Shown here piece by piece: positions 1-9,041 of a stretch of DNA of 64,000 bases. Where the stretch lies: NCBI RefSeq assembly GCF_947492535.1, contig NZ_CANLNH010000012.1, positions 62,001-126,000 on the forward strand, written 5' to 3'. The translations under genes were made by a program, and so were the position numbers. Numbering within the stretch: the stretch's first letter is position 1; each line of letters starts with the position of its first letter. Source of the stretch: an uncultured Dokdonia sp. (GTDB lineage Bacteria > Bacteroidota > Bacteroidia > Flavobacteriales > Flavobacteriaceae). The notes beneath the pieces were generated by a model that saw nothing but the letters and a program-made list of their open reading frames with translations, made no database searches and was not told the DNA's origin.

Positions 1-27
1 TGAGAAATTGTATCGAAGTCACCGAGT

Positions 28-282
28 TCAAATTACCATCCCCCTTAAAAACCGAGTTACTTTCTCCGCAGGCATTTCGCAAGGTTTTAGAAGTTCAGAA
101 GTGCTAGTGAGATAATAATTCAAACTTATAAAGTCAGTCCCTTGTAATTCTTCGGCATAGATTTTATAGGATTTCCCATTGGTAAATGTAGTTTTAGTGA
201 GGCCGTATTTTTTGTTTTCAAAAAGTACGGTACTATATCCTTCAGGAATTGTCTGTATGATATGGAGTAAAGAATCATTCAT
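28..282 (-). CDS. small hypothetical protein (84 aa)
   Basis: I do not recognise this protein. It begins MNDSLLHIIQ and has a mixed polar composition with no signal peptide, membrane segment or cysteine motif. It lies immediately downstream of the LytTR response regulator on the same strand with only 4 nt between them, so it is probably the last gene of that three-gene operon. The length and good codon use make a real gene likely, but function is unknown. Confidence 0.55.
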   Translation of the reverse strand: MNDSLLHIIQTIPEGYSTVLFENKKYGLTKTTFTNGKSYKIYAEELQGTDFISLNYYLTSTSELLKPCEMPAEKVTRFLRGMVI

Positions 283-286
283 TACC

Positions 287-988
287 CTAGCCTTTTAAAA
301 CGGAAATCACATGCTCCTTATACTTCCCTCCTATGGGGATTTCTAGTCGTCCAATTTCAATATCTTGTTGTGTAAACGCTGTGACATGATCTTTATTTAC
401 AATATACGATCGGTGTACGCGTAAAAACTGGTCCTCCGGAAGTTGCTCTATAAAATGACTAATTCGTTCTTTAATCACCAGCGTTTCTGTCGTAGTATGA
501 ATTTTCAAGTAATCTTTAATACTTTCTATGTATTTGACATATTGTAATATCACTTTTACATGCTTTTTATTCACTTGAACAAAGATATGTGCAGGCGATA
601 TATGTGCTACTTGAGGTGTGGTTTCTATTGTGGTTGAAGGTGAGACCTTCAACCGACTTACGGCCGTGAAAAAACGTTCAAATGTGATCGGTTTTAATAA
701 ATAATCGTGTGCTTGTAATTCATAACTCTCAACAGCATATTCTCGATACGCAGTCGTAAAAATAACTGTAGGCGGATGAGATACTGATTTTAAAAAATCA
801 ATACCTGTCAATTTCGGCATTTGGATATCTAAAAATAAGACATCCACTTGGTTTGTTGCCAAAAATTGAGACGCCAGCAAGGCGTTTTTAAATGACCCTT
901 TATGTTCTAAAAAAGGAACATCAGCAATATGCTGCTCTAATAAAGAGCGCGCTAAAGGTTCGTCATCTACTACTATACACCTAATCAT
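287..988 (-). CDS. LytTR-family response regulator
   Basis: A 233-aa two-component response regulator. The N-terminal receiver domain (about 1-120) starts MIRCIVVDDE with the acidic pair at D8-D9 and the phosphoacceptor at D54 in LFLDIQMP. The C-terminal LytTR DNA-binding domain (about 135-233) contains YIESIKDYLKIHT and FLRVHRSYIVN. A longer reading exists upstream, but I start at the ATG at 988 because it overlaps the kinase stop codon as ATGA, a typical translational-coupling arrangement. It is expected to be phosphorylated by the kinase encoded just upstream and to control a target not identifiable here. Confidence 0.9.
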   Translation of the reverse strand: MIRCIVVDDEPLARSLLEQHIADVPFLEHKGSFKNALLASQFLATNQVDVLFLDIQMPKLTGIDFLKSVSHPPTVIFTTAYREYAVESYELQAHDYLLKPITFERFFTAVSRLKVSPSTTIETTPQVAHISPAHIFVQVNKKHVKVILQYVKYIESIKDYLKIHTTTETLVIKERISHFIEQLPEDQFLRVHRSYIVNKDHVTAFTQQDIEIGRLEIPIGGKYKEHVISVLKG

Positions 989-2067
989 CGTATGTGTTCT
1001 GTATTTATTTGTAAAGCTACACAATACCATCCATTTTCATCAGTCACTTCATAGGAATACTCTTCATAGACTAATCCTAATTGCTTCTTGACATTAGAGA
1101 CACCAATACCTTTTGTATACGCTGTTTCATCCGTTTGTTGCGTGATCTCTTTTGTGTTTTTAACGATGAAGTGTATGTACGGTCCTTTTTGTTTTAAATC
1201 AATATGAATTCCTGGAATGCCTGTACTTCCACTCGCTCCATGTTTAAACGCATTTTCTACAATCGATAATAAAATAAGGGGTACTATTTTTACTTCAGGA
1301 GCTATAGAATTCACGCCCGCCTGTCCGGCCGGCAAGAAAACAATTTTAATATCATCCCCATACCGCAAGCGTTCTAATGCTATATAATTTTCTAATAAGG
1401 TAACTTCCTTCTCAAGAGGCACTAATTTATCATTACATTGATACAACATATAATCGAGCATCGCCGAAAGGGTTGCTACTGTTTCTGGTGCTTTATCCGA
1501 TTTCTGAAGCGTAAGTGCATATAAATTATTAAGTGTATTGAATAAAAAATGCGGATGAATCTGTGCTTTTAAAGCACCAAGTTCTGCTTTATTCTTATCT
1601 CGTTCTAATTGCAGTAATGCTTTTTCATTTTTATTCTTCTGGACAATAATACGATCGATGGTCATGGCAAATGTGGCCATTAATAAAGGAAGTAAATATC
1701 CGTCTATTAAAAATTCCCAGTCACTAAAAATCTGTACAATGGATTCTCTTACAAAAGGAGGCTCTCTAAAAAGTGTCTCATATACATAGACGGTAAACAC
1801 CCGATCTAAAGCACTTGCTATATAAAAAAGCAGCACAGAAAGCACGAAAAAAATTATATATTTCTTATTTTTATAGTAATATTGCAATAATACATAATTA
1901 AATATATACGCTGTGAGTAAATAGCCAGGTAAATGCTTTAAGTTTTGAAGGAAAATAATGTGTAACCCTTGCTTATTTCCGTCTTGAAAAAACTGAATAA
2001 ACGCAAAACTGAAGAGTAATACTCCCCAGAATATAATGTGGTCTATAAATGGTTTTTTAGTTTTCAA
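985..2067 (-). CDS. LytS/YehU-type sensor histidine kinase
   Basis: A 360-aa membrane kinase of the His_kinase family paired with LytTR regulators. Four or more hydrophobic segments fill residues about 10-145, followed by a short coiled coil and the phosphoacceptor region ALKAQIHPHFLFNTLNNL near 168-185. The N-box ENAFKHG near 270 and a degenerate G-box (KGIGVSNVKKQL) form the ATPase domain. The stretch LPAGQAG, about 25 residues before the N-box, is encoded by a GC-rich palindromic element (1315-1336) unlike the surrounding AT-rich sequence. It looks like an in-frame repeat insertion into a surface loop. The stop overlaps the start of the response regulator. Confidence 0.9.
   Translation of the reverse strand: MKTKKPFIDHIIFWGVLLFSFAFIQFFQDGNKQGLHIIFLQNLKHLPGYLLTAYIFNYVLLQYYYKNKKYIIFFVLSVLLFYIASALDRVFTVYVYETLFREPPFVRESIVQIFSDWEFLIDGYLLPLLMATFAMTIDRIIVQKNKNEKALLQLERDKNKAELGALKAQIHPHFLFNTLNNLYALTLQKSDKAPETVATLSAMLDYMLYQCNDKLVPLEKEVTLLENYIALERLRYGDDIKIVFLPAGQAGVNSIAPEVKIVPLILLSIVENAFKHGASGSTGIPGIHIDLKQKGPYIHFIVKNTKEITQQTDETAYTKGIGVSNVKKQLGLVYEEYSYEVTDENGWYCVALQINTEHIR
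1315..1336. repeat. GC-rich palindromic element inside the kinase gene
   Basis: A diverged copy of the same GC-rich palindrome family (CCTGCC...GGCAGG) found at 8827, in three tRNA or tRNA-like genes and at 61466. Here it is read in frame as LPAGQAG. Rickettsial palindromic elements are a known parallel for short repeats tolerated in both proteins and tRNAs. Confidence 0.6.
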
Positions 2068-2154
2068 AATAAATGTATTCTTTTCGTCATTCTGAATTTA
2101 TTTCAGAATCACAGCATACTTACGTAGTATATTTTTTATACTGTATCTTAAATC

Positions 2155-2325
2155 TTTTCTTTTTTTCATTACCAAAAAAAAGAAACAAAAAAGGCTAGGC
2201 TTATGAAACCTTATCTAAATGTATCGCTCTATCCCTGAATTTCCGAAACTCGCTACGCTCAGACAGTCTGAAATTCTGCGGGTTATTCACTTCACATTTT
2301 ACGACAAATTTTCGAGAGCCATAGA
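2155..2325. repeat. dispersed repeat, copy 1
   Basis: An intergenic sequence of about 170 bp that recurs with clear similarity and in the same orientation at 54229-54393. Shared blocks include a CATnACCAAAAAAAAGAA segment and a later CCTGAATTTCC.AAACTCGC segment. No ORF or transposase is associated. It fills part of the 522-bp gap between the kinase and the RibA-like gene. Confidence 0.65.
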
Positions 2326-2361
2326 ATCATCGCACTATAACTATTTTTGTCTTTTTCAGCT

Positions 2362-2522
2362 TTCTTTTTCTCCAGTATAGTAAAAAGTTCTCGTTAAAAA
2401 TTTTTGAAGCCTTGGAAAAAATTTAGAGAACTTTTTACGCTTTTCGCTAAAAGCGAAAAATACCTAAGAAAAAGTGTCTTTTCTTTTGGTTCGTTTTCTT
2501 TGGACAAGCAAAGAAAATGAAC
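2362..2522 (+). repeat. dispersed repeat, second family
   Basis: About 160 bp beginning near CTTTCTTTTTCTCCAG and ending near GGACAAGCAAAGAAAATG. An inverted, similar copy lies at 17339-17505. The element contains internal complementarity (for example TTTTTCGC against GCGAAAAA), so it may fold as RNA. It has no coding potential that I can see. Confidence 0.65.
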
Positions 2523-2589
2523 AATCACTATATACTTAATTATTTATACTAAATATTACTCTACTTATTTTTACATCCAATTCAAACTA

Positions 2590-3105
2590 TCAATCCAATA
2601 CCGTAGGTTGTATACCAGAAACCGTAATTCCATGACGTGTGAGGGTTTCTGTTTTCTTTTGATTTCCTGTAATCATGGTAATGGATTTTACTTCCAAATG
2701 TTTTAAAATTTTTGCTGCCGCTGAAAAATCACGATTGTCTTTTTGAAAACCGACTGCCTCATAAGCTTCGGCTTGTGGCATTCCTTCTTTCTTAAACGGT
2801 AAGGTATTAAGTAACGCATAATGTCCGTTGCCTTTTCCTTCTTGTTCTAGCCAAATCACAATCCCTTTTCCTGCGCGTTCTATCAGTTGTTGTGAGATTT
2901 CCATTTGCTCCCTACAATCACATTCTATACTGTTAAAATGGTGTGCAAAAATGCAAGAAGAATGTACGCGACACAATACCTCTTCTCCATCTTTTACATC
3001 TCCCATTACTAATGCATGCGACTCTTTAATACCATCATAAAAAAGGATTTCTCTATACGTTCCATACTTAGTTTTTATGGTTCCTTCGGCTAATTGTACA
3101 ATCAT
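2590..3105 (-). CDS. RibA-like GTP cyclohydrolase II domain protein
   Basis: A 171-aa protein matching the core of GTP cyclohydrolase II, which opens GTP in riboflavin synthesis. The zinc-ligand cysteines are seen in RVHSSC and ECDCREQ (spacing C-x10-C-x-C), and the nucleotide-binding signature appears as WLEQEGKGNG where canonical RibA has LRQEGRGIG. The tail ITMITGNQKKTETL matches the usual LLTNNPRK region in diverged form. It is shorter than standalone RibA (about 195-200 aa) and the catalytic loop is altered, so it may be a paralogue with another substrate. It stands alone on the minus strand. Confidence 0.7.
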   Translation of the reverse strand: MIVQLAEGTIKTKYGTYREILFYDGIKESHALVMGDVKDGEEVLCRVHSSCIFAHHFNSIECDCREQMEISQQLIERAGKGIVIWLEQEGKGNGHYALLNTLPFKKEGMPQAEAYEAVGFQKDNRDFSAAAKILKHLEVKSITMITGNQKKTETLTRHGITVSGIQPTVLD

Positions 3106-3315
3106 TGCTTCAAAAGTATTTTTTATTCGGTATAAAATTACAGCTATTCGACCAGATCAGATCTATCGTCGACTAAAAAGCGATTGCCGAAGACTAATTT
3201 ATTTATCTACGCTTAAAGGGTTTCTATTTCTTCCAACGCCCGATTGGTCTATTTTCTAAAATACGCCTGCTTTCGTAGCGCATCTTTGACCTATCAATTT
3301 AAATAACAAACAGCA

Positions 3316-4608
3316 ATGAAAAAATTTAAACTCAATAAACTAGGGCGTCGTTTTTGGAGAACCGTATGCGTTTTATTTGCGTTAGTAGTTTTCTGGAATA
3401 TCTATTATTTTTCTACGTTTACACGCTTTCGCGAAAGCGCACCCATCACCACCACCATTAATAATCCTCTATACAAACTTCAAATCGAAGAAGCTACGAA
3501 GCATCTCGATACCATAGGAAAACGTAAAGAACTCCCTTCTTTTTCTGTCGCCGTAGGTCATAAAGGCGAAGTGGTTTGGTCTGCTGCGGTAGGGTATCAA
3601 GATATAGATGCCGGAATTGCCGCCACTCCTAAAACACAATATCGAATTGGTAGTACTTCAAAAGCCGTCACTACCACAGGTGTTGCTCGTGCGGTAGATG
3701 CTCATAAAATCCAACTAGATGCCATACTTGGAGATACAATTACAAATTGGACAAAAAAGAAATGGGATTTTAGCATGCAACAACTTCTCAGTCATACCGC
3801 TGGCGTTGGACATTATACAGATTTTGGTATTGCTTCTGGCAAATATACCGTCTGTAATTGCCATGAATTTAAAACTGCTTCTGAAGGCCTTAAAGTATTT
3901 GACCCATATGATCTCATTTTTGAACCAGGTACTGCCTTTGCGTATTCAACCTTTGATATTAACCTAGCAAGTGTTGTCTTAGAACAAGCGGTGAGCACGC
4001 CATTTTTAGACTATATGGATACAAACGTTTTTCAACCTTTAGGAATGAAAGATACCTACGGGGATCATAATAGACCGAAAACCGAGCATTTTGCTACGTT
4101 TTATGAAACAGGAGATGGGTACTATCGAGAGTATCGAAATTTTGAGCAGGTATATGATATTAATTTAAGTTATAAATGGGCCGGTGGTGGTTTTATCTCA
4201 ACGCCTACAGATCTTGTCAAAATGGGGAATGCCTATCTCACCGATGATACATTCTTAAGCCATGAAACAAAGCGTACATTTTGGACGCCTATGAAGTTAG
4301 ACAACGGTGAGGTTAATGAACAATTATATGCATTAGGATGGCGATCGTATTTAGAGTTTGAAAACCCTGATTTTTTAGACGGCGAAACTCCGGTATGGAT
4401 GGTACATCACGGTGGCGTGAGCAAAGGGTCTCAGAATTTTTTAGTGCTATTCCCTAATTATGATCTTGTCATTGATGCGTCTATCAATACCAATGTAGAT
4501 GACTTTTGGACATTCTCTAATGAGGTGTATAAAATTGCAGACGCTTTCTTGAAGACCATTGAGAAAGATGAAAAGTTGCTCTATAGAGAAATAAAAGAAC
4601 GTATATAA
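3316..4608 (+). CDS. membrane-anchored serine hydrolase, beta-lactamase class C family
   Basis: A 430-aa enzyme of the serine beta-lactamase/DD-peptidase fold. One N-terminal membrane segment (about 14-33) is followed by the periplasmic catalytic domain. The nucleophile motif S-x-x-K is seen as STSK within YRIGSTSKAV, the second motif as AYST (usual form YSN), and the KTG-equivalent as HHGG near the C terminus. A palindrome of the TTTCGCGAAA family is read in frame as TRFRES just after the membrane segment. It is followed after 11 nt by a second member of the family, so the two are probably co-transcribed. Substrate unknown. Confidence 0.85.
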   Translation: MKKFKLNKLGRRFWRTVCVLFALVVFWNIYYFSTFTRFRESAPITTTINNPLYKLQIEEATKHLDTIGKRKELPSFSVAVGHKGEVVWSAAVGYQDIDAGIAATPKTQYRIGSTSKAVTTTGVARAVDAHKIQLDAILGDTITNWTKKKWDFSMQQLLSHTAGVGHYTDFGIASGKYTVCNCHEFKTASEGLKVFDPYDLIFEPGTAFAYSTFDINLASVVLEQAVSTPFLDYMDTNVFQPLGMKDTYGDHNRPKTEHFATFYETGDGYYREYRNFEQVYDINLSYKWAGGGFISTPTDLVKMGNAYLTDDTFLSHETKRTFWTPMKLDNGEVNEQLYALGWRSYLEFENPDFLDGETPVWMVHHGGVSKGSQNFLVLFPNYDLVIDASINTNVDDFWTFSNEVYKIADAFLKTIEKDEKLLYREIKERI

Positions 4609-4619
4609 CACGCTATACT

Positions 4620-5717
4620 ATGAAAACTCATACTTTCTTACACTTGCTATATATCTCATGTTTCTTATTAATTAATGAAAGACTTTGTAGTCAAACTTCT
4701 CATGTACAACAATTACAGACCACTATAGATGCTATAATATCTAAAAAAATGAAGCAATATGACATTCCTGGGCTTGCTATTGGAATTGTTTCTCAAGATA
4801 CGATCGCGTATACAAAAGGCTATGGTGTACGAAGTATCTATACTAGAAATCCAATTACAGAAAACTCAGTATTCCATACAGCTTCAATCAGTAAGCTATT
4901 TACGGCCATGGCTATTATAGATCTTGAACAAAAAGGATGCTTATCTCTAGATGATAGACTTATAAGCATTGTTCCTGAATTGAGATCTCAGAATAAAAAT
5001 GTGAATACAATTACTATACGACAGTTATTAAATCACACCTCTGGTTTAGGTGATATTTCTAATTACAATTGGGGTAATGATAACCAATCGGATGATAGTC
5101 TTAAGAAGTATCTACTATCATTAGATTTAGAGGGTGAACAGAGTCCTTCTACCACATACGCATACAGCAATTTGGGATATAACATTCTAGGGTATGTCAT
5201 TGAAAAGGTAACAAATCAATCTTTTGAAGACTATATGCAAAACGAGATCTTGAATATGATTGGAATGTCTCATAGTGATTTTAGATATTTTAATATTCCT
5301 GATCATGTACGTACTTCTCCTCATTCTAGAAGTTGGTTTAACAAAACATATATTAGAAAAAACTACCCGTATACGAGAGAACATGCACCTAGTAGCACAT
5401 TAAATTCTTCTGTAACTGATTTAAGTCTATGGATGATTTCTTTTTTGAGAGACTTAAAAGATTCTTCAAATACAAAATATCAAAATATGATCTTACCATC
5501 ATTTGAACCGTATCCATACATAGGTCTTGGTTTTCAATTATATGATGTTCATTCAAAAAAAGCAATAGGTCACTATGGAGGCGATAAGGGGTTTAGAAGT
5601 TTTTTAATGATGATTCCAGAACAAAGGATTGGGATTGTTCTTCTTGCAAATTGCGATTATAATGAAGACTTCAGACAAGAAATTGTATATGAAATCGCAT
5701 CATTAATGATTCATTAA
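4620..5717 (+). CDS. secreted serine hydrolase, beta-lactamase class C family
   Basis: A 365-aa protein with an N-terminal signal peptide (hydrophobic stretch about 6-20). Catalytic motifs are intact: SISK in HTASISKLF, YSN in YAYSNLGYN, and HYGG in GHYGGDKGF. The fold is that of penicillin-binding protein/esterase relatives; the substrate cannot be read from sequence. It sits 11 nt downstream of another member of the family, suggesting an operon and an old duplication, although the two proteins are clearly diverged. Confidence 0.85.
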   Translation: MKTHTFLHLLYISCFLLINERLCSQTSHVQQLQTTIDAIISKKMKQYDIPGLAIGIVSQDTIAYTKGYGVRSIYTRNPITENSVFHTASISKLFTAMAIIDLEQKGCLSLDDRLISIVPELRSQNKNVNTITIRQLLNHTSGLGDISNYNWGNDNQSDDSLKKYLLSLDLEGEQSPSTTYAYSNLGYNILGYVIEKVTNQSFEDYMQNEILNMIGMSHSDFRYFNIPDHVRTSPHSRSWFNKTYIRKNYPYTREHAPSSTLNSSVTDLSLWMISFLRDLKDSSNTKYQNMILPSFEPYPYIGLGFQLYDVHSKKAIGHYGGDKGFRSFLMMIPEQRIGIVLLANCDYNEDFRQEIVYEIASLMIH

Positions 5718-5809
5718 GTATCAATATATAATGATTAAAATCCCGTAGAAGTACGCTACTTTTTTCACTATCAGAAGTATATTTTTAACCAATTCAAAAA
5801 TCTACTTTT

Positions 5810-6802
5810 ATGAAAATCACAATTACAAACAAATCTGCAGTTGCAAATCCTGCCGATATCTTCCTTATGCTAACTGGAGATAATTTTACAGGATCTGGAA
5901 TCACTATTGGAACACCAACACCTTTATCTTCATTAACAAATAATTCTTTTGATGTTACACGTATTGATAGTGGCCGTTTATATATCTCATATTATACTAA
6001 ATTACCTAAAAACCCAGCGCCTACTTCAAACAATTATTATGGGTATATAGAACTTACTTTAGGAACAAATAATGTACTATGGACAGATTTATCATCTGTA
6101 GATGTATTTGGAGTACCTATCGCAATGACAATAGGATCTCATAAATTAGGGTATTCAAAATCACACAATACGATTGTTAAGAATATAGCGACTGCTTTAG
6201 GAGGAACAAATGGGGCTGCGGTACAACGTAAAAATGGAAAAGGGAATACAAAAGTAGTAGGCGCTAACGTACTTTTTGCAAATCAACCGCCGTATGATGC
6301 CTATTTAAAAACATTGCAAGGAAAACCACTCACTATAAAAAACGTCCCAAGTAGCCCTATAACTTATGATTTTACAGGATCATTCACCAATAAAGGAGGT
6401 ATATCTTTAACATCTACTTCTCCAAAACTTACTTTTGAAATTCCCGCTACTGATTTGAATAATAAAACCATCTATTTAAGTAATGGAAATTGTGTGTATA
6501 ATGGGAAACCAAGAAATGCCATGTTTCCTAATGATGTCTGCGCTGCTGTATATAGAGATATTATGGTCGGAATAAATGAAGGATATTTCTCAGCTAAAGG
6601 TCCAAATGACAGTTCATTATTTCCTAAGATGACTCCCTTTAAAAACGGACATGGAAATGTATATGCAAAACTCATTCATGAGGGCTCTGACTCGTATGGG
6701 TATCCCTTCTCAGATAAGAACTTAAAAACACTTATTCAAGTACCTGTTACTAACACGTCCAATTTGGAACTTACCATTCTGGAAGATGATAAAATAAGTT
6801 AA
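5810..6802 (+). CDS. GH64 / thaumatin-like beta-1,3-glucanase-like protein
   Basis: A 330-aa protein that resembles bacterial glycoside hydrolase family 64 laminaripentaose-producing glucanases. Supporting landmarks are the N-terminal beta-rich domain, the segment SSVDVFGVPIAMTI, the NGNCVYNG/NDVCAAVYRDI region and the late motif GSDSYGYPFSD, which in GH64 is GKAYGFAYDD-like. There is no signal peptide at the chosen ATG, which is unusual for a glucanase, so the role is uncertain. It is transcribed alone, after a short gap containing a weak hairpin. Confidence 0.5.
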   Translation: MKITITNKSAVANPADIFLMLTGDNFTGSGITIGTPTPLSSLTNNSFDVTRIDSGRLYISYYTKLPKNPAPTSNNYYGYIELTLGTNNVLWTDLSSVDVFGVPIAMTIGSHKLGYSKSHNTIVKNIATALGGTNGAAVQRKNGKGNTKVVGANVLFANQPPYDAYLKTLQGKPLTIKNVPSSPITYDFTGSFTNKGGISLTSTSPKLTFEIPATDLNNKTIYLSNGNCVYNGKPRNAMFPNDVCAAVYRDIMVGINEGYFSAKGPNDSSLFPKMTPFKNGHGNVYAKLIHEGSDSYGYPFSDKNLKTLIQVPVTNTSNLELTILEDDKIS

Positions 6803-6806
6803 CATA

Positions 6807-7658
6807 TTACTCACAACCTTCAGCATCCAGAGGAATAAACTTTGTATTATTCAGGACAGGGTATTCTTTTGGATCTAAGGTGAGTTTATATTCTAGTTCT
6901 TTGCCGTTATCAAACTGTAAGGTGAGATAAGAATCATTATGTACAGAATAGATTGTATAACGACCACGACTATCTTCATTACTATTGGCATAGCCAAATC
7001 CTTCGGCGACATCAAAAGAAGCATGTGCATTAAAGTAGAACGTAAAGGTACCATTAGTACATAAGTTAATAACACGCTTTACGCTTCCCCCGTCTGGCCC
7101 ATCACCCGTTTTTTGATACGTAAGTTTTTGCCCTACCAATCGTTGTTCCCATTCTTTAGTAACTTTAGATGCTTTCGGTTTAAAAAAGTTTACAGAAGTG
7201 GCTAATTGATTGGCAGCACTCACATGATCTTGAGAAAAAGCGTTGGTCTCCGTAAGAATCAAGATACTCATTCCTTTTCCTTGACCATCTATAAGGCCAA
7301 TCGCATAGGCTTTTACTTTTGTACTATAATCATAGGTGCCTTTATAATACCCTTCGGCTCTTTTAGTATTTACTTTTTTAAAAGCCCCATCTGCCGTAAG
7401 ATTAAATCCATCTTCTTGGATTCCTTGTTGTGCATTGGAGACAACAGTTTCAATCGTTCGAATAGGATTATCTGATAAAATCATCATCCCAGGAATGGTG
7501 GTATGACCTAATACTACATACTCTCCTTGAATATCTCCCGTCCAACCCGCGGGTACAGTAAATGAGACGCCAAAATCATCTAAAGAAACTTGTTCTTGTG
7601 CATTTGCGTGTAATTGAAAAATTAAAATAATGATGAACAATGTACTACGTAAAAACAT
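6807..7658 (-). CDS. secreted protein of unknown function
   Basis: A 283-aa protein with a clear signal peptide (about residues 1-20, cleavage after NAQ). The first half (about 25-150) resembles PsbP/DUF1795-like secreted domains with a conserved GVSFTVPAGW opening; the second half ends in a cysteine-containing segment (DAEGCE). The stop is 4 nt from the stop of the convergent GH64-like gene. I cannot assign a function. Confidence 0.7.
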   Translation of the reverse strand: MFLRSTLFIIILIFQLHANAQEQVSLDDFGVSFTVPAGWTGDIQGEYVVLGHTTIPGMMILSDNPIRTIETVVSNAQQGIQEDGFNLTADGAFKKVNTKRAEGYYKGTYDYSTKVKAYAIGLIDGQGKGMSILILTETNAFSQDHVSAANQLATSVNFFKPKASKVTKEWEQRLVGQKLTYQKTGDGPDGGSVKRVINLCTNGTFTFYFNAHASFDVAEGFGYANSNEDSRGRYTIYSVHNDSYLTLQFDNGKELEYKLTLDPKEYPVLNNTKFIPLDAEGCE

Positions 7659-7832
7659 ACCCCTATATTTTGATGGTTAGTTACATAAATGTACTTAAAA
7701 AAGAACAAAACTTTCTAATATGCTTTGTATCATAAAATTACCTAGCAAAAAAAGAGGTGTTTCGTATACTTATAGACTTCAAAAAACTACTTATTTAAAA
7801 GCATCAAAATTATATTTAAAAATTATTCCTCA

Positions 7833-7990
7833 TATTTGCACCTGAAAATTTAAAATATAAAGTAACCTATGAGTTTATTTCACGTACATATCACGGACGC
7901 CATTTTTGGGGTTAGGAAACCAATTTTTAGGTAGAAAACTTTAAGAGATATCACAACAAAGCGTCCATCACAATGGACGCTTTTTTTGGT
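7833..7990 (+). ncRNA. attenuator-like leader RNA, module 1
   Basis: A -7 element TATTTG at 7833-7838 precedes a 21-codon ORF (7869-7934, MSLFHVHITDAIFGVRK...). A strong intrinsic terminator follows: AAAGCGTCCA/TGGACGCTTT (7958-7983) plus a T run. GGACGC inside the small ORF (7895-7900) is complementary to GCGTCC in the 5' arm of the terminator, so an alternative fold could block termination. Three other modules in this window have the same design. No long gene follows until 9042, the RNA-repair operon. Confidence 0.55.
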
Positions 7991-8371
7991 TTAAATGGTA
8001 AATGCATTGTTTTTTAAACAACATTCTAAAAAAATAATAACCTATCTCAAAAAAGTTTCTGCTTCCGCTGTTTTTCTAAGAAGTCATTTGTGCTTTTTTG
8101 ATTGAAGCGAAAAATCATTGATTTTTATTCATTTTGAAAGCTTTTTTGAACTGCATAGCATCGCCTACGGAGTAATAAAAAGATAAAAAAGGGATGAAAA
8201 GAAATATTTTTTTAGCCAATTGAAAAAAGTTCAAATAACTTCTCTAAAGAGTTAAAACAAAGGAAATCAAAAAGTTGTAGTCCTGTATGTATTTTCGCGA
8301 AAGCGGACAGGGAATTCTTTGCTTAAAAATTATCATAAGTCATTGATATTCAGAAAAATAAATTGAAATTT

Positions 8372-8766
8372 TATTTGCACAATTCAAAAAAGCATTTCAT
8401 CTTTGCATCGCAATTGTAACAAAAACGAATTGTTTAATCAATTACTATTTATGAGTTGAGATTGATGTAAAATTAAAATGATGATTCTTTTCCTTTATGT
8501 GAATTAGAAAAATCAAGCATAGCCATAGCTACGGTTTCTTTTTATAATGAAACAGAAAGTAAAGAAGGGCATTTTAATACAACCATTTCAATTTATAAAT
8601 AGTATCATAATCGAAGTATATATGTTTAAAAACAAAAACACATACGATATCCTAAAAAACGTAGACGCTACAGGATATCCCCTTCGAGACTTCTACACCG
8701 TATAGCTTTATCACAAAGCAATACTCTGAGGTCCGAAGTACAAAAAACGTTTCGGGCTTTTTTTAT
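8372..8766 (+). ncRNA. attenuator-like leader RNA, module 2
   Basis: Promoter elements TATTTG (8372) and CTTTG (8401) with downstream CATCGCAAT are nearly identical to those of module 4. A 27-codon ORF (8622-8705, MFKNKNTYDILKNVDATGY...) overlaps a strong hairpin (GATATCC/GGATATC). The terminator is GTCCGAA/TTCGGGC (8731-8757) followed by seven T. CTTCG-A-GAC in the ORF (8682-8690) pairs with GTCCGAAG of the terminator with one bulge. The RNA-repair operon starts 276 bp downstream, so read-through could feed it. Confidence 0.55.
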
Positions 8767-8826
8767 GCCTTTTTAGTGAAACTCAATAGTGAGAAGTCTG
8801 TAAGACGAGCAATATTGTAAGTTGAA

Positions 8827-8848
8827 CCTGCCTTTGCCGGCAGGCAGG
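8827..8848. repeat. GC-rich palindromic element
   Basis: Starts CCTGCCTTTGCC and ends GGCAGGCAGG. Its reverse complement is identical to the element inserted in Y-RNA unit U3 (20945-20966) and differs by one base from those in tRNA-Lys and tRNA-Gly. It is directly followed by a second palindrome with arms ATCCCGCT/AGCGGGAT. Confidence 0.8.
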
Positions 8849-9041
8849 CTAATCCCGCTGAAGAGCGGGATCTAAATTCAAAGATCACTTTAAGCATAAC
8901 AGAGTAACATTTCCCAGAAACTATTACTAATTTAAAATTAACTCTTATGAAACTTAAAAACCTTATTCCATAAGATTCTAGGATTGCCAGGCATATTCCG
9001 GAATCGAAAATCAAAAAAGTATCAACGAAATACACTGATTT

